38,795 bases of DNA from Desulfobulbaceae bacterium (lineage in GTDB: Bacteria > Desulfobacterota > Desulfobulbia > Desulfobulbales > Desulfocapsaceae): contig JALSMA010000062.1 in assembly GCA_026988015.1 (NCBI GenBank), positions 1 to 38,795 of the forward strand. Direction: 5' to 3'. Positions 9,190 through 17,809 of this stretch are shown here, one piece after another. Position 1 is the stretch's first letter, and every line of letters begins with the position of its first letter. Both the position numbers and the translations under genes were made by a program. Under the pieces are notes generated by a model, which ran no database searches, was not told where the DNA came from, and saw only the letters and a list, made by a program, of their open reading frames with translations.

Positions 9190-9598
9190 AATCGAATTCT
9201 CCGCTCAACAGAATTTATCTTTGCCTTGCCACAGCCAGACACCGTCGACAAAAATACTCGAAAGTCACATCTATTTCAAGACACCAGCCTAAATAGTTCA
9301 TACAAAGAAAATAAATTCAGTGGTTTCAGCCAATAGGGCGAAAAATGAAAATACACCATATAATGAGCCACATCCCCTCCAAACAGCTATATGTGGTGCA
9401 AATCTGCCATGAACGCCCTACTTCAAATTCTTAACTACTTGTTTTAGCTGCAAGAAAATATCCATTTTCCGGCCCCAGCTCCTTGACAAACACTTTTTTT
9501 TGTGTCCTTAATATAGTCTAGTCACCAATGCCCGTGGTCACATGAAACATCGAGATTGCGGATATAATTACTTTTATCACCATACAAGACTGATACCC
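9190..9598. other. divergent intergenic region lepB / pilM
   Basis: This 409-base spacer separates the divergent lepB and pilM operons. It is AT-rich in the middle (9290-9360). It holds a TTGACA box at 9483 and a weak CCACAT (9368-9373)/ATGTGG (9391-9396) inverted repeat with an 17-base loop. Part of it (9542-9598) is an in-frame N-terminal extension of pilM that I do not consider coding. I see no other gene. Confidence 0.5.
9483..9514 (+). promoter_or_regulatory. possible promoter of the pil operon
   Basis: A perfect TTGACA (9483-9488) is followed by TTAATA/TAATAT (9508-9514), a 19-20 base spacer that is longer than the 17 optimum. The T-run inside the spacer could compensate by curvature. 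It would start transcription near 9521, upstream of both possible pilM starts. No sigma54-type GG-N10-GC pair is evident. Confidence 0.4.
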
Positions 9599-10657
9599 AT
9601 GAACCTGCCTTTTCTTTCCAATGAAGACCTTGTGGTCGGTATCGACATCGGCTCGCATGCTATTAAAGTCTGCCAGTTGAAGCGAACCGACAAGGCCTAT
9701 GCAGTAGTCAATCTTGGCAGTGCGACTCTGCCGGAAGGGGCAGTGGATGACGGCACCCTGAATGACGCTGAGATTGTAGGCAAAACTATTGCCGAACTAT
9801 TCAAAAACCTCAAGATCAGGAAAAAGAAGGTTGGCTTTTCCATATCCGGCTATTCGGTAATTGTAAAAAAGGTCAACCTGAACGTGATGTCGGATAAAGA
9901 CCTTGAGGAACATATCCTTTCAGAAGCTGAGCAATATATCCCTTTCGACATTGACGATGTCTACCTCGATTTCCAGGATCTCAAAACAAATGACGAAGGC
10001 CTTGACCGGACCGACGTTATGCTGGTGGCCGCAAAAAAAGAGATCGTTGATGATTACCTTGAGATGCTCGAAGAGCTGAATCTCAAACCAGTGATTGTAG
10101 ATGTTGACGGTTTTGCCCTTGAAAACACCTATGAGTACAACTATCCCAAGGATGAAAATGTCGCCCTTGTGGATATTGGCGCCTCAAAGATGAATATCAA
10201 TATCATATCCAATGGAATTTCTGTTGTGGCCCGGGATATCGTGGTCGGAAGCCGGCAGCTCACCGAACAGATACAGATCGCCTTTGACCTGGAGTTTGAA
10301 GAGGCAGAGGCTTTGAAACTCGGCCATACCCCGGCTGAAGAGAAACAGGATGAAATCGCTGACATTTTTTCAACAACCTGTACCCAATGGGTTCTTGAGA
10401 TTAAGAAAGCAATAGACCTGTACCATGCAAATCATCCGGATGCCCCTCTAGGCAGGCTGGTACTCAGCGGCGGTGGTTCTAAGGTTTCCGGTCTCATTGA
10501 CTTTTTGACTAATGAAACCGGGTTACCTGTGGAGCTGTTTAATCCATTCAGCAACATGACCGTTAATTCTAAAAAAATTGACCCGGATTATCTGATCAAT
10601 ATTGGGCCGGAGATGGCAATTGCTACAGGAATCGCCATTCGTCCTTCAGTAATATAG
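9599..10657 (+). CDS. pilM: type IV pilus assembly protein PilM
   Basis: Cytoplasmic actin-like ATPase of the type IV pilus alignment complex; it binds the N-terminal tail of PilN. I prefer the ATG at 9599 (352 residues) because VVGIDIGSHAIKVCQLK then sits near residue 12, as in the family; an earlier in-frame ATG at 9542 adds 19 unrelated residues. Other features are the phosphate-2 motif VALVDIGASKMNINI and the adenosine motif LVLSGGGSKVSGL. Neither start has a clear ribosome site. It is first of seven co-directional pilus genes. Confidence 0.93.
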   Translation: MNLPFLSNEDLVVGIDIGSHAIKVCQLKRTDKAYAVVNLGSATLPEGAVDDGTLNDAEIVGKTIAELFKNLKIRKKKVGFSISGYSVIVKKVNLNVMSDKDLEEHILSEAEQYIPFDIDDVYLDFQDLKTNDEGLDRTDVMLVAAKKEIVDDYLEMLEELNLKPVIVDVDGFALENTYEYNYPKDENVALVDIGASKMNINIISNGISVVARDIVVGSRQLTEQIQIAFDLEFEEAEALKLGHTPAEEKQDEIADIFSTTCTQWVLEIKKAIDLYHANHPDAPLGRLVLSGGGSKVSGLIDFLTNETGLPVELFNPFSNMTVNSKKIDPDYLINIGPEMAIATGIAIRPSVI

Positions 10658-10666
10658 GCTGTAATT

Positions 10667-11251
10667 ATGCTAAGAATTAATCTCCTTCCCATACGCCAGC
10701 TGAAAAAACGTGCCAAGGCACGTAATCAGATTGTGAGTTTCATCACCCTACTCGTTTTTCTGTTCCTTATCCTTGGGACGGTTGGCTTTCTTCAGTCAAT
10801 CAAGATAAAAAGTATTGAGACTTCAATCGCATCCCTGAAAAAAGAAAAGAAGAGATACGATCCCATCATTGCCAAGATGAAGAAAATGGCCAGTGAAAAA
10901 GATGCTCTGAAGACTAAGATCGATATTATTAAGAAGCTCAAGAGGGACTCGGCAATCACCGTTCACATCCTTGATGAAATTGCAAGAAAGGTAGACTCTA
11001 AGCGGATGTGGTTAAAGAGCCTGAAACAAGACGGATCCCGCCTGTCACTGAGTGGTGTGGCCCTGGATAACAGGACCATTGCTCAGTTTATGGACGCATT
11101 AACGGAATCTGCATTTATCAGTACAGTAAACCTCTCCAACGCTTCACTGGCAAAGGTGTCAGGCCGTGATTTAAAAAGCTTCGAACTGGCGTGTACAATT
11201 ATCAGTCCAAAGGCAGCATCTCAGGACAAAGCAACCAAGAACTCACAGTAG
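10667..11251 (+). CDS. pilN: type IV pilus assembly protein PilN
   Basis: Bitopic inner-membrane protein of the pilus alignment complex. The first residues MLRINLLPIR match the conserved INLLP tail that PilM binds. A single membrane helix lies at about 23-45, followed by a Lys-rich coiled coil (about 50-95) and the ferredoxin-like periplasmic domain. The 194-residue length is typical. It lies nine bases after pilM and twelve before pilO. Confidence 0.93.
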   Translation: MLRINLLPIRQLKKRAKARNQIVSFITLLVFLFLILGTVGFLQSIKIKSIETSIASLKKEKKRYDPIIAKMKKMASEKDALKTKIDIIKKLKRDSAITVHILDEIARKVDSKRMWLKSLKQDGSRLSLSGVALDNRTIAQFMDALTESAFISTVNLSNASLAKVSGRDLKSFELACTIISPKAASQDKATKNSQ

Positions 11252-11263
11252 AAACTGCGGTAT

Positions 11264-11902
11264 ATGAAAAAGACTAACGCTTTTGCGACCTTCATAGACG
11301 AAAAATACATCCCGCTTGATAAAAAGATAAAGATTACTTTTGCAGTAATTCTTTTTCTGCTTCCCGTGGTTATCTTTTACTTCGTGCTTTTTCAGCCCCA
11401 GATGCAGAAGAGCAGCAAACTGAAAAAACAGAAGACTGAGATTGTCAAAGAACTCCAGGCTGCCAAGAAGAAGGTAGCCAGCAAGGCAAAACTGGAAGAT
11501 GAACTGGAAGCAATGGCTGTTCTCTTTGAAAAAACTGCGACACTCCTTCCCAAAGAAAAGGAAATTCCAAGCCTGCTCACCAATATCTCTGCACTGGGCA
11601 GAGGATCAGGGCTGGATTTCCTCACCTTCAAACCCATTGCCGAAATTCCGAAAGATTTCTATTCAGAGATTCCAATTGAAATCAAAGTACGGGGTCCCTA
11701 TCATAATATGGGCAGTTTTCTTGATCAAGTCAGTAAGCTCGATCGTATTGTGACAGTGGCAAATATTAACATGGGCGGTCCCAAAAAAGACGGCGGTGAA
11801 ATGCTGCTGGAATCAAGTTTTCGTCTTGTAACGTATCAGTTCACAAATAAAAAACTTGTTGATCCGGATGACAAGAAAAAGAAGAAAAAACGTCGGAATT
11901 AA
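11264..11902 (+). CDS. pilO: type IV pilus assembly protein PilO
   Basis: Bitopic inner-membrane partner of PilN. The 212-residue product has a cytoplasmic start, a membrane helix at about 28-47, a coiled coil rich in Lys/Glu (about 52-85), and the PilO periplasmic core with FEKTATLLPKEKEIPSLLTNISALGRGSGLDFLTFKP. The C-terminus ends in a strongly basic tail (KKKKKKRRN), more extreme than usual. It is placed directly between pilN and pilP. Confidence 0.93.
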   Translation: MKKTNAFATFIDEKYIPLDKKIKITFAVILFLLPVVIFYFVLFQPQMQKSSKLKKQKTEIVKELQAAKKKVASKAKLEDELEAMAVLFEKTATLLPKEKEIPSLLTNISALGRGSGLDFLTFKPIAEIPKDFYSEIPIEIKVRGPYHNMGSFLDQVSKLDRIVTVANINMGGPKKDGGEMLLESSFRLVTYQFTNKKLVDPDDKKKKKKRRN

Positions 11903-11911
11903 CTTTCTATC

Positions 11912-12448
11912 ATGAAAAATTCAAATCTCTCAACAAGGCGACTGCTAGTCAGAACACTGCCGATTCTCCTCCTTGGCATGGCTTGTGCTGTGACAACAGC
12001 TCAAGCTGTCCCCGAACAACAGGTAACGTCCGGTACTGCAACGCAGGAAGTCACAATGTTACCGGCCCAGTCATTAGATACCCTTTTTGAATATCGAATC
12101 GAAAACAGACCTGACCCTTTCGTGCCATTTATAACAGAAAAAGCTACTTCCACCAATATCAATGAAATCATTCCCGTTGCAGAACAGCTCTCTGGTATGC
12201 AGCTGTTTGAGCCAGGGCAGTTGAATCTTGTCGCCATAGTTATGGTTGAAGACAACGATTTCGCCATGGCTGAGGACACGACGGGCAAGGGCTATATTCT
12301 GCACCCGGGGATGAAAATTGGAAAACGCGGTGTAATCACTGCTATCCAGAACAATCAAGTCATAGTAGAAGAAACCGCTTTTACCAGAGCTGGCAAAAAA
12401 TTAACAAACAAAATCGTAATGCTCCTCAAGAAAGAGGGAGAAGAATAA
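11912..12448 (+). CDS. pilP: type IV pilus assembly protein PilP
   Basis: Periplasmic link between the PilN/PilO complex and the secretin. The 178-residue protein has an N-terminal signal sequence ending in TTAQA (about 28-32), apparently a signal peptidase I site. The lipobox of classical PilP lipoproteins is not clearly present, since the Cys at residue 25 is preceded by GMA. The PilP core is recognisable from NRPDPFVPF, GQLNLVAIV and GYILHPGMKIGKRGVITAI. It lies ten bases after pilO and four before the AMIN protein. Confidence 0.88.
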   Translation: MKNSNLSTRRLLVRTLPILLLGMACAVTTAQAVPEQQVTSGTATQEVTMLPAQSLDTLFEYRIENRPDPFVPFITEKATSTNINEIIPVAEQLSGMQLFEPGQLNLVAIVMVEDNDFAMAEDTTGKGYILHPGMKIGKRGVITAIQNNQVIVEETAFTRAGKKLTNKIVMLLKKEGEE

Positions 12449-12451
12449 ACA

Positions 12452-14065
12452 ATGTATAAAAAACTTCCCGCATACTCTTTGGCAATTTTCTGTTCCCTCT
12501 TCCTTCTCATGGCAACAGCTGCTCAGGCTGCAAATCAGCCATCCGGAACTGGAGGCTACAGCATCAAAGACATTCAGGCTGATCTGATGGACAACAGCCT
12601 CCTCATAATGCTAAAAGGCGACAGTGCTCCTGCATACACCATGTACGAGTTATTCTCACCGGCTCGCCTGGTTGTCGACATTGCCGATGCAAGCCTTGCC
12701 GCCACCATTAACGCCGAGGACATTCTTCCTGCGAACGGGTTCGCATCCATCAAAGTCACCACCCTTGCGGAACAGAATCCCCAAATCACCCGTTTTGAAA
12801 TAACCCTTGCAGAAAGTCATTCCTATAAAGTGGACCGTCTTGAAAATGATTTGTCTATCCGGCTCTTTCCTGTAGATCCAGCAGCTTCTCCGGTTCCTGT
12901 TGACAAAACCGAGAAACAGGCTGCTGTTGTCAAACAGGAACCAGCTAAGGCCAAAGCAGCACAGCTTCCTGCACAACCTGATGAGACTCCAAAAGCCCCT
13001 GCAGCTGTTTCCGACCCGACCCTTGACGCCCTGATAGATTCTTCAGAGTCTGCTTTAACGGCCAGCACAGCCCAGACCGGTGACAACGTCACTGCCGCTG
13101 AGGCCATGCAGGATTCTTTCGAGTTTTCCGGTTATAAGGCAACTCGTATCAGTGTTGATTTCTACAAAATTGACCTCCACAACGTATTTAGACTATTTCG
13201 TCAGATCAGTGATATCAATTTGGTGGTAGACGAATCAGTGAGTGGCTCCCTGACCCTTGCATTAAATGATGTTCCATGGGATTTCGCGCTGGACATCATC
13301 CTCAACCTGAAAAACCTCAAGAAGGAAGAACGTCATAACACCCTAGTTATTTATCCTGCCAAGATGGACTTTGCATGGCCTGAACGGGCAGCAGATAACC
13401 TTGCCTTTGAAGCTGATACGGAAGTGATTGAGCAGGAAGCTCTGATCATCCAGCAATCAACTAACCAGTCTGCAGAAATAATGCAGGCGAAAGAGTTACT
13501 GCGTCGCGCCAAAATTGAAGAAGACAACGATGACATTGAAGATGCAGCAGCGCTGTATGAAAAGGCCTTTAAACTGTGGCCTCAAAATGCCAAAATTTCC
13601 AATAGACTTGCCACGATCTACTTGGTGACTCTCCGAATGAATGCAAAATGTCTCCATTTTGCCAAAGAAACCCTCAAGATTGATAAGAACAATCACCAGG
13701 CGGCACTTTATGCAGCCATTGCCTCTGCCAACATGGAGCAGATCCCCCAAGCGATGGAATATTTTGCCCAGAGCATCACCGGTGAGCCACCACTGAAAGA
13801 GGCCCTTATCAGCTACGCTGCTTTCAGTGAGGAAAAAGGCCAGCCTGAGGCGGCCTTGAAATTACTTAACAAGTACTCTGAAAACTACAGTGATACTGTG
13901 GACACCATGGTTGCAAAGGCCAGATTACTCGATACCATAGGCCAAACTGAAAAAGCTACCGAACAGTATAAAGCGCTGTTATACTCAGGCTACCAGATTG
14001 TTCCTGGATTGAAAAAATATATCCGTGGCCGAATTGCCATGAAAAACGACCAAATTGAACAATAA
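12452..14065 (+). CDS. AMIN / secretin-N0 / TPR protein of the pilus operon
   Basis: A 537-residue exported protein with a signal peptide ending near AAQAAN (about 23-28). An AMIN domain (about 37-145) follows, of the type that anchors PilQ to peptidoglycan. Next is an Ala/Pro-rich linker (150-225) and a secretin/TonB short N-terminal (STN, N0) domain from ISVDFYKIDLHNVFRLF to VIYPAKMDF (about 233-305). Tetratricopeptide repeats (about 345-530) complete it. It has no secretin pore domain. It looks like the N-terminal half of PilQ joined to a TPR module, while the pore is in the next gene. By inference it assists assembly or anchoring of the secretin. Confidence 0.8.
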   Translation: MYKKLPAYSLAIFCSLFLLMATAAQAANQPSGTGGYSIKDIQADLMDNSLLIMLKGDSAPAYTMYELFSPARLVVDIADASLAATINAEDILPANGFASIKVTTLAEQNPQITRFEITLAESHSYKVDRLENDLSIRLFPVDPAASPVPVDKTEKQAAVVKQEPAKAKAAQLPAQPDETPKAPAAVSDPTLDALIDSSESALTASTAQTGDNVTAAEAMQDSFEFSGYKATRISVDFYKIDLHNVFRLFRQISDINLVVDESVSGSLTLALNDVPWDFALDIILNLKNLKKEERHNTLVIYPAKMDFAWPERAADNLAFEADTEVIEQEALIIQQSTNQSAEIMQAKELLRRAKIEEDNDDIEDAAALYEKAFKLWPQNAKISNRLATIYLVTLRMNAKCLHFAKETLKIDKNNHQAALYAAIASANMEQIPQAMEYFAQSITGEPPLKEALISYAAFSEEKGQPEAALKLLNKYSENYSDTVDTMVAKARLLDTIGQTEKATEQYKALLYSGYQIVPGLKKYIRGRIAMKNDQIEQ

Positions 14066-14129
14066 CCCACTGACGAACAATATAAAGATGAACAAAAAAC
14101 TATCTTTTCAAATGCCCAAGGGGTTTTCC

Positions 14130-15905
14130 ATGAAGCTTCAAAAACCAGTAGTGCAGTTCAGCTGCCTTCTTACCCTGACTTTTTTTCTTTCATCCTGTGT
14201 ACCTGATAAAACAGAACCTGAGGTTGACATCCCTGAGGCTCCTCCCGCAGCGGTGAAAAAGGTAGAAAAGCAGAACCGATTACCGGTGCAGTATACCAAG
14301 CCTACCTACCTGGTTAACAGTGGTGATCAGGAAAGTCTCTCAGAAGTTGCCCAAGATGTTAGCCTGAAGGTCGGTGCGTCCATCCGCTCCACCCAGGGCC
14401 CCCAGCCCTTATGGGATATTTTGAAACGCCTTGCATCTCTTAAAAAAATGAACGTCTCGTGGGCCAGTGATGTTGATCAAAACGTCCTCGTTGATGTTGA
14501 TATCAGCGCCAATGATGATTTCTATAACTCAATTGACAACCTGCTGCGTCAGGTGGATTACTATCATGAGATGAAAGGTTCCACCATAGTTGTACGCTAT
14601 AAGGAAACCCGACAATTTCATATCGCCATGCCTTTCACCAAGCAACTTTATGAGACAGCAACAGGTGGGAACGTGCTTGGCAGCAGAGACACAGCTAGCA
14701 ACATTGAGGGAACCATTCGCCTTGATTCCAGAGGCAATGAGTTTGATATCTGGCTGAACATTCAGGACAATATGGATGCCATCCTTGACACTTGGTCGAC
14801 CTCGGCCACTCCATCCATGACGGCAGAGCCGGTTGATACCCCTGCCGATGGCGAACCTGCCACTCCTGATACTGCCATGGTCACCCGGCAGGTTTCGGCA
14901 TCCGGCAACAGATACACCATCGATAAACCTGTGGGTCTTATCACTGTTCATGCTCCGCGGCCCCTGCTCGACAAGCTTGAAATTTATTTTGACAACCTCA
15001 AAAATGAACTTTACAAGCAGATATCCATCGAAGCAAAAATCATTGAAGTCCAACTCAGTGATTATTCCTCCATTGGCCTCAACTGGAACATGCTTCTTAA
15101 AAGCCTTTCAGTCGGCGGAAATTATGCCTTTGGACGTACCAAAACTGAAACTAGAGCAGATAATGTTGGTGACCTCAAACAATGGAACAGTACATATAAC
15201 TACAACAGTAACGTCAACGTAGTGGATGACACCACAACTGTCACCCGAGATATTGCAAATTCAGCAGAATCTATTGCGAATTCTGTCTCTAATGTTGGAA
15301 CTGACATTGCCACCATAATTACCGGTGGTGGTAGTGCAGCAATCTCCCTTGCGGCCTTCACCTTTGATACTTTTATTAATGCCGTAAAAGAACAGGGTCA
15401 GACGACCATTCTTGCCAATCCGAAACTCAGTGTCTTAAACGGTCAACCAGCCCTTATCACCGTTGGACGTAATGTAACCTATATCGACTCCATTGAATCT
15501 GATGTCAACAACGATACAGGAACCGTCTCTTACACCGTTGAAACTGAGAGGGTTCTCTCTGGCGTTGGTCTTGCATTAACTGCCAATATCCTAGACGACA
15601 AAGAGATCATCCTTAACCTGGTACCCGTAACCTCCCTCCTTGAAGAACCCATTGAATACAGAGATGTCGGTCAGGGACAGGTAGGACTTCCTGTCATCAA
15701 TGTTCGGGAGATGAGTACCACAGTTAGGGTAAAGGATGGCGAGATGCTGGTTATCGGTGGTCTGATATCAAGTGTTGATGATACCGGCGGTACTTTTATA
15801 CCAGGTACCTCCAATATCCCATTTTTCAGATATCTCTTCGGGTATGAAGAAAAGACAGCCAGAAAACGAGAGCTGATTATCCTTCTCAAACCACGTATTA
15901 TATAA
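14130..15905 (+). CDS. MshL/PilQ-like type IV pilus secretin
   Basis: Outer-membrane secretin channel for the pilus. I choose the ATG at 14130 (591 residues) because AAGGGG lies six bases upstream and the product then begins with a lipoprotein signal ending in the lipobox LSSC at about residue 22. An upstream in-frame ATG at 14055 overlaps the previous gene. An N0-like region lies at about 90-190, then a secretin N-domain, then the C-terminal secretin domain with GQTTILANPKLSVLNGQPA, VGLPVINVREMSTTVRV and GEMLVIGGLISS. The family resembles MshL more than the AMIN-bearing PilQ. Confidence 0.88.
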   Translation: MKLQKPVVQFSCLLTLTFFLSSCVPDKTEPEVDIPEAPPAAVKKVEKQNRLPVQYTKPTYLVNSGDQESLSEVAQDVSLKVGASIRSTQGPQPLWDILKRLASLKKMNVSWASDVDQNVLVDVDISANDDFYNSIDNLLRQVDYYHEMKGSTIVVRYKETRQFHIAMPFTKQLYETATGGNVLGSRDTASNIEGTIRLDSRGNEFDIWLNIQDNMDAILDTWSTSATPSMTAEPVDTPADGEPATPDTAMVTRQVSASGNRYTIDKPVGLITVHAPRPLLDKLEIYFDNLKNELYKQISIEAKIIEVQLSDYSSIGLNWNMLLKSLSVGGNYAFGRTKTETRADNVGDLKQWNSTYNYNSNVNVVDDTTTVTRDIANSAESIANSVSNVGTDIATIITGGGSAAISLAAFTFDTFINAVKEQGQTTILANPKLSVLNGQPALITVGRNVTYIDSIESDVNNDTGTVSYTVETERVLSGVGLALTANILDDKEIILNLVPVTSLLEEPIEYRDVGQGQVGLPVINVREMSTTVRVKDGEMLVIGGLISSVDDTGGTFIPGTSNIPFFRYLFGYEEKTARKRELIILLKPRII

Positions 15906-15959
15906 GCCTTTCAATAAATTTTAATACCACGATTTAACAAGAATTTTCAGGAGAAAATT

Positions 15960-16946
15960 ATGCAGAAGTTCAAATACATCATCTATCTGCTGTCAGCGGT
16001 ACTCATTATGGGTTGCGGCCAGACTGTTGTTGAAACCCTTCATGTACCGGATACTCCAAATCCAAATGCGCCAGGTGAAGGTATGACCGTTGTTATCCTT
16101 CCCTTTGCTGACTACACCTACGCCGATGACCTTGCCGGTGCCTACCGCCGTAATCTTGCCATCACCGAAGCTGTTACTGATCGTTTTGTGGCCAACGGCT
16201 TCAATATGGTTGTCCAGGAAGATGTATTCGGCTACCTTGTTGATGAAGATATTATCAGTGTTATTCCATACGATGAAAGCAGTACCTCAAGTCTTACCGA
16301 TGAATTGAATAATGAATGGTCTGATTTAATGAAGCAGCATTTGAAGGGCTATATTCAGAACCAGAAAATGCACTCCGGAAAAACAGTATCTGAAAGCCCC
16401 GGTACCCATGCCATCACCCCGAAGGCTGTGGCCAAAATTGGCCGGAGATTCAATGCCGACTATATTATTCGGGGACGCATCCTTGAATATAAAACTCGTG
16501 AAGAAAATACCTGGGAGCCTTGGAAAAAAGGACTTCTTCCATTTACCCTCGGCCTGAGCAGCCAGACCCTGAATGGCTTTGCAAGATCTGACACCTACGA
16601 TGAATGGGGACATATGGCCCTTCCCGGAACTCTTGGCGCTGTAATCGGTTACAACTCAAGCATCTCTGGTCTTGAAGGTGCTGGAAGTGCCGTCTTCTGG
16701 GGTGCTGTTGGTGCCGGCCTTGGTCATATGGCTAAGAATGGTGGCCAGGTTGATCAGGCCGTTGTACAGATGCGCATCTGGGTGCAGGAAGCTACCACAG
16801 GAAATGTTGTCTGGACCAACCGCATTGACGTCAAGGTATCCCCCGAATCTGTCTATGCTGACCGTCAGTACGATATGCTTTTTGACAAAGCAATTCACAA
16901 GGGTGTCAACGTCCTCGTTGATAACTTTGTTCAAACCAGCATGTAA
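15960..16946 (+). CDS. lipoprotein at the end of the pil operon
   Basis: Function unknown. The 328-residue product starts with a lipoprotein-like signal whose Cys19 is preceded by LIMG. The mature part begins with MTVVILPFADYTYADDLAGAY, which resembles the first strand and helix of CsgG/LpoB-like lipoproteins. A small-residue-rich stretch at about 220-260 (GTLGAVIGYNSS, GAVGAGLGHMAKNGG) could be a membrane hairpin, and EATTGNVVWTNRIDVKV follows. It is 54 bases after the secretin, with a GGAGAA-type ribosome site, and before the operon terminator. By context it could be a pilotin or stability factor for the secretin. Confidence 0.75.
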   Translation: MQKFKYIIYLLSAVLIMGCGQTVVETLHVPDTPNPNAPGEGMTVVILPFADYTYADDLAGAYRRNLAITEAVTDRFVANGFNMVVQEDVFGYLVDEDIISVIPYDESSTSSLTDELNNEWSDLMKQHLKGYIQNQKMHSGKTVSESPGTHAITPKAVAKIGRRFNADYIIRGRILEYKTREENTWEPWKKGLLPFTLGLSSQTLNGFARSDTYDEWGHMALPGTLGAVIGYNSSISGLEGAGSAVFWGAVGAGLGHMAKNGGQVDQAVVQMRIWVQEATTGNVVWTNRIDVKVSPESVYADRQYDMLFDKAIHKGVNVLVDNFVQTSM

Positions 16947-16983
16947 AAATCTTGTTTGTCCACCTTCCCCTAAAATAAGAAAG

Positions 16984-17024
16984 GGGGTCTGAAAGCAAAA
17001 TGCTTTCAGACCCCTTTTTTTTTT
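16984..17024 (+). terminator. strong intrinsic terminator of the pil operon
   Basis: A perfect 14-bp stem (16984-16997 with 17001-17014; arm GGGGTCTGAAAGCA) with a 3-base AAA loop is followed by ten T residues. It lies 37 bases past the lipoprotein stop. Because secB converges from the other side, it also insulates the two units. Confidence 0.95.
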
Positions 17025-17047
17025 ATTGCTGCAGGGAACTCACTTAT

Positions 17048-17530
17048 TTAATTCTGTTTCTGGGCTGCTTCCTGTTTGGAATTCTGATAAAGAGCCATGA
17101 AGTTAATGGGTTCCATCAGAAAGGGAATAAAACCACCATCAACAGATATTTGACTGACAATCTGTCGGGTGAACGGAAAGAGAAGAGTTGGGCAGTCCAC
17201 TCCAAGTACCATCTCCTGATGCTCTTCTGGAATGTTTTTCATCATAAAAGCAGCTGCATGCTCAATCTCCATAATGAACATGGTCCTGTCATTATTTCCC
17301 TTATCAAGGATCTTTGCTGTTATCTGCAGTGCCACTTCATAATGATCGTCATCAAGCTTTTTATTATTCAGCTTTAAGCTCACCTCAACTTTCGGCTCCT
17401 GATTAGGTGCCTGAAAGACTGCGGGCGCGTTGGGATTTTCAAAAGAAAAATCTTTGATATACATCTTCTGCATACGAAAAATGGGACTGTCATCCCCTGC
17501 TGCTCCGGAATTGCCTTGATCTTCAGCCAT
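17048..17530 (-). CDS. secB: protein-export chaperone SecB
   Basis: Cytoplasmic tetrameric chaperone that keeps preproteins unfolded and delivers them to SecA. The 160-residue protein has the SecB core: FRMQKMYIKDFSFENPNAP (about 18-36), KLNNKKLDDDHYEVALQITA, EIEHAAAF, and the conserved C-terminal FPFTRQIVSQISVDGGFIPFLMEPINF. The extreme C-terminus (QNSKQEAAQKQN) lacks an obvious zinc-binding SecA-interacting sequence. A ribosome site AGAGGT precedes the ATG. It is single-gene in context and convergent with the pil operon. Confidence 0.95.
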   Translation of the reverse strand: MAEDQGNSGAAGDDSPIFRMQKMYIKDFSFENPNAPAVFQAPNQEPKVEVSLKLNNKKLDDDHYEVALQITAKILDKGNNDRTMFIMEIEHAAAFMMKNIPEEHQEMVLGVDCPTLLFPFTRQIVSQISVDGGFIPFLMEPINFMALYQNSKQEAAQKQN

Positions 17531-17809
17531 GTCAATCTACCTCTATGAATTTATATGTATCTATATTGTCCCGAAGCCGATCCATAAAACCAGCCACGGA
17601 TTTGATTACTCACAAAACAGATGCCCTGGTTCGAGAAAAATTCGTGGTAACTATCCCATAACACCCTGAAATACAGAAACATAATCCATGTTCCAGAGTC
17701 CGAATAAAAAACCAAGGGGGCATCACCATCAACCACTCACGCATTCAGGAGACTATTAAACAGCAAAACGTATCGTAACGCAAAGGATTTCCCTGCCCTT
17801 ATCCTATCC

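Noticed and set aside
9368-9396. CCACAT/ATGTGG inverted repeat as an operator
   Set aside because: There are only six pairs with a 17-base loop, no second site, and it is not placed relative to a promoter.
9542-9598. 19-codon extension of pilM
   Set aside because: The residues do not match PilM N-termini; the start at 9599 fits the family better, though neither has a ribosome site.
17551-17736. 61-codon minus-strand frame between secB and uvrA
   Set aside because: There is no ribosome site, and the composition is aromatic-rich and unlike a known protein; probably chance.
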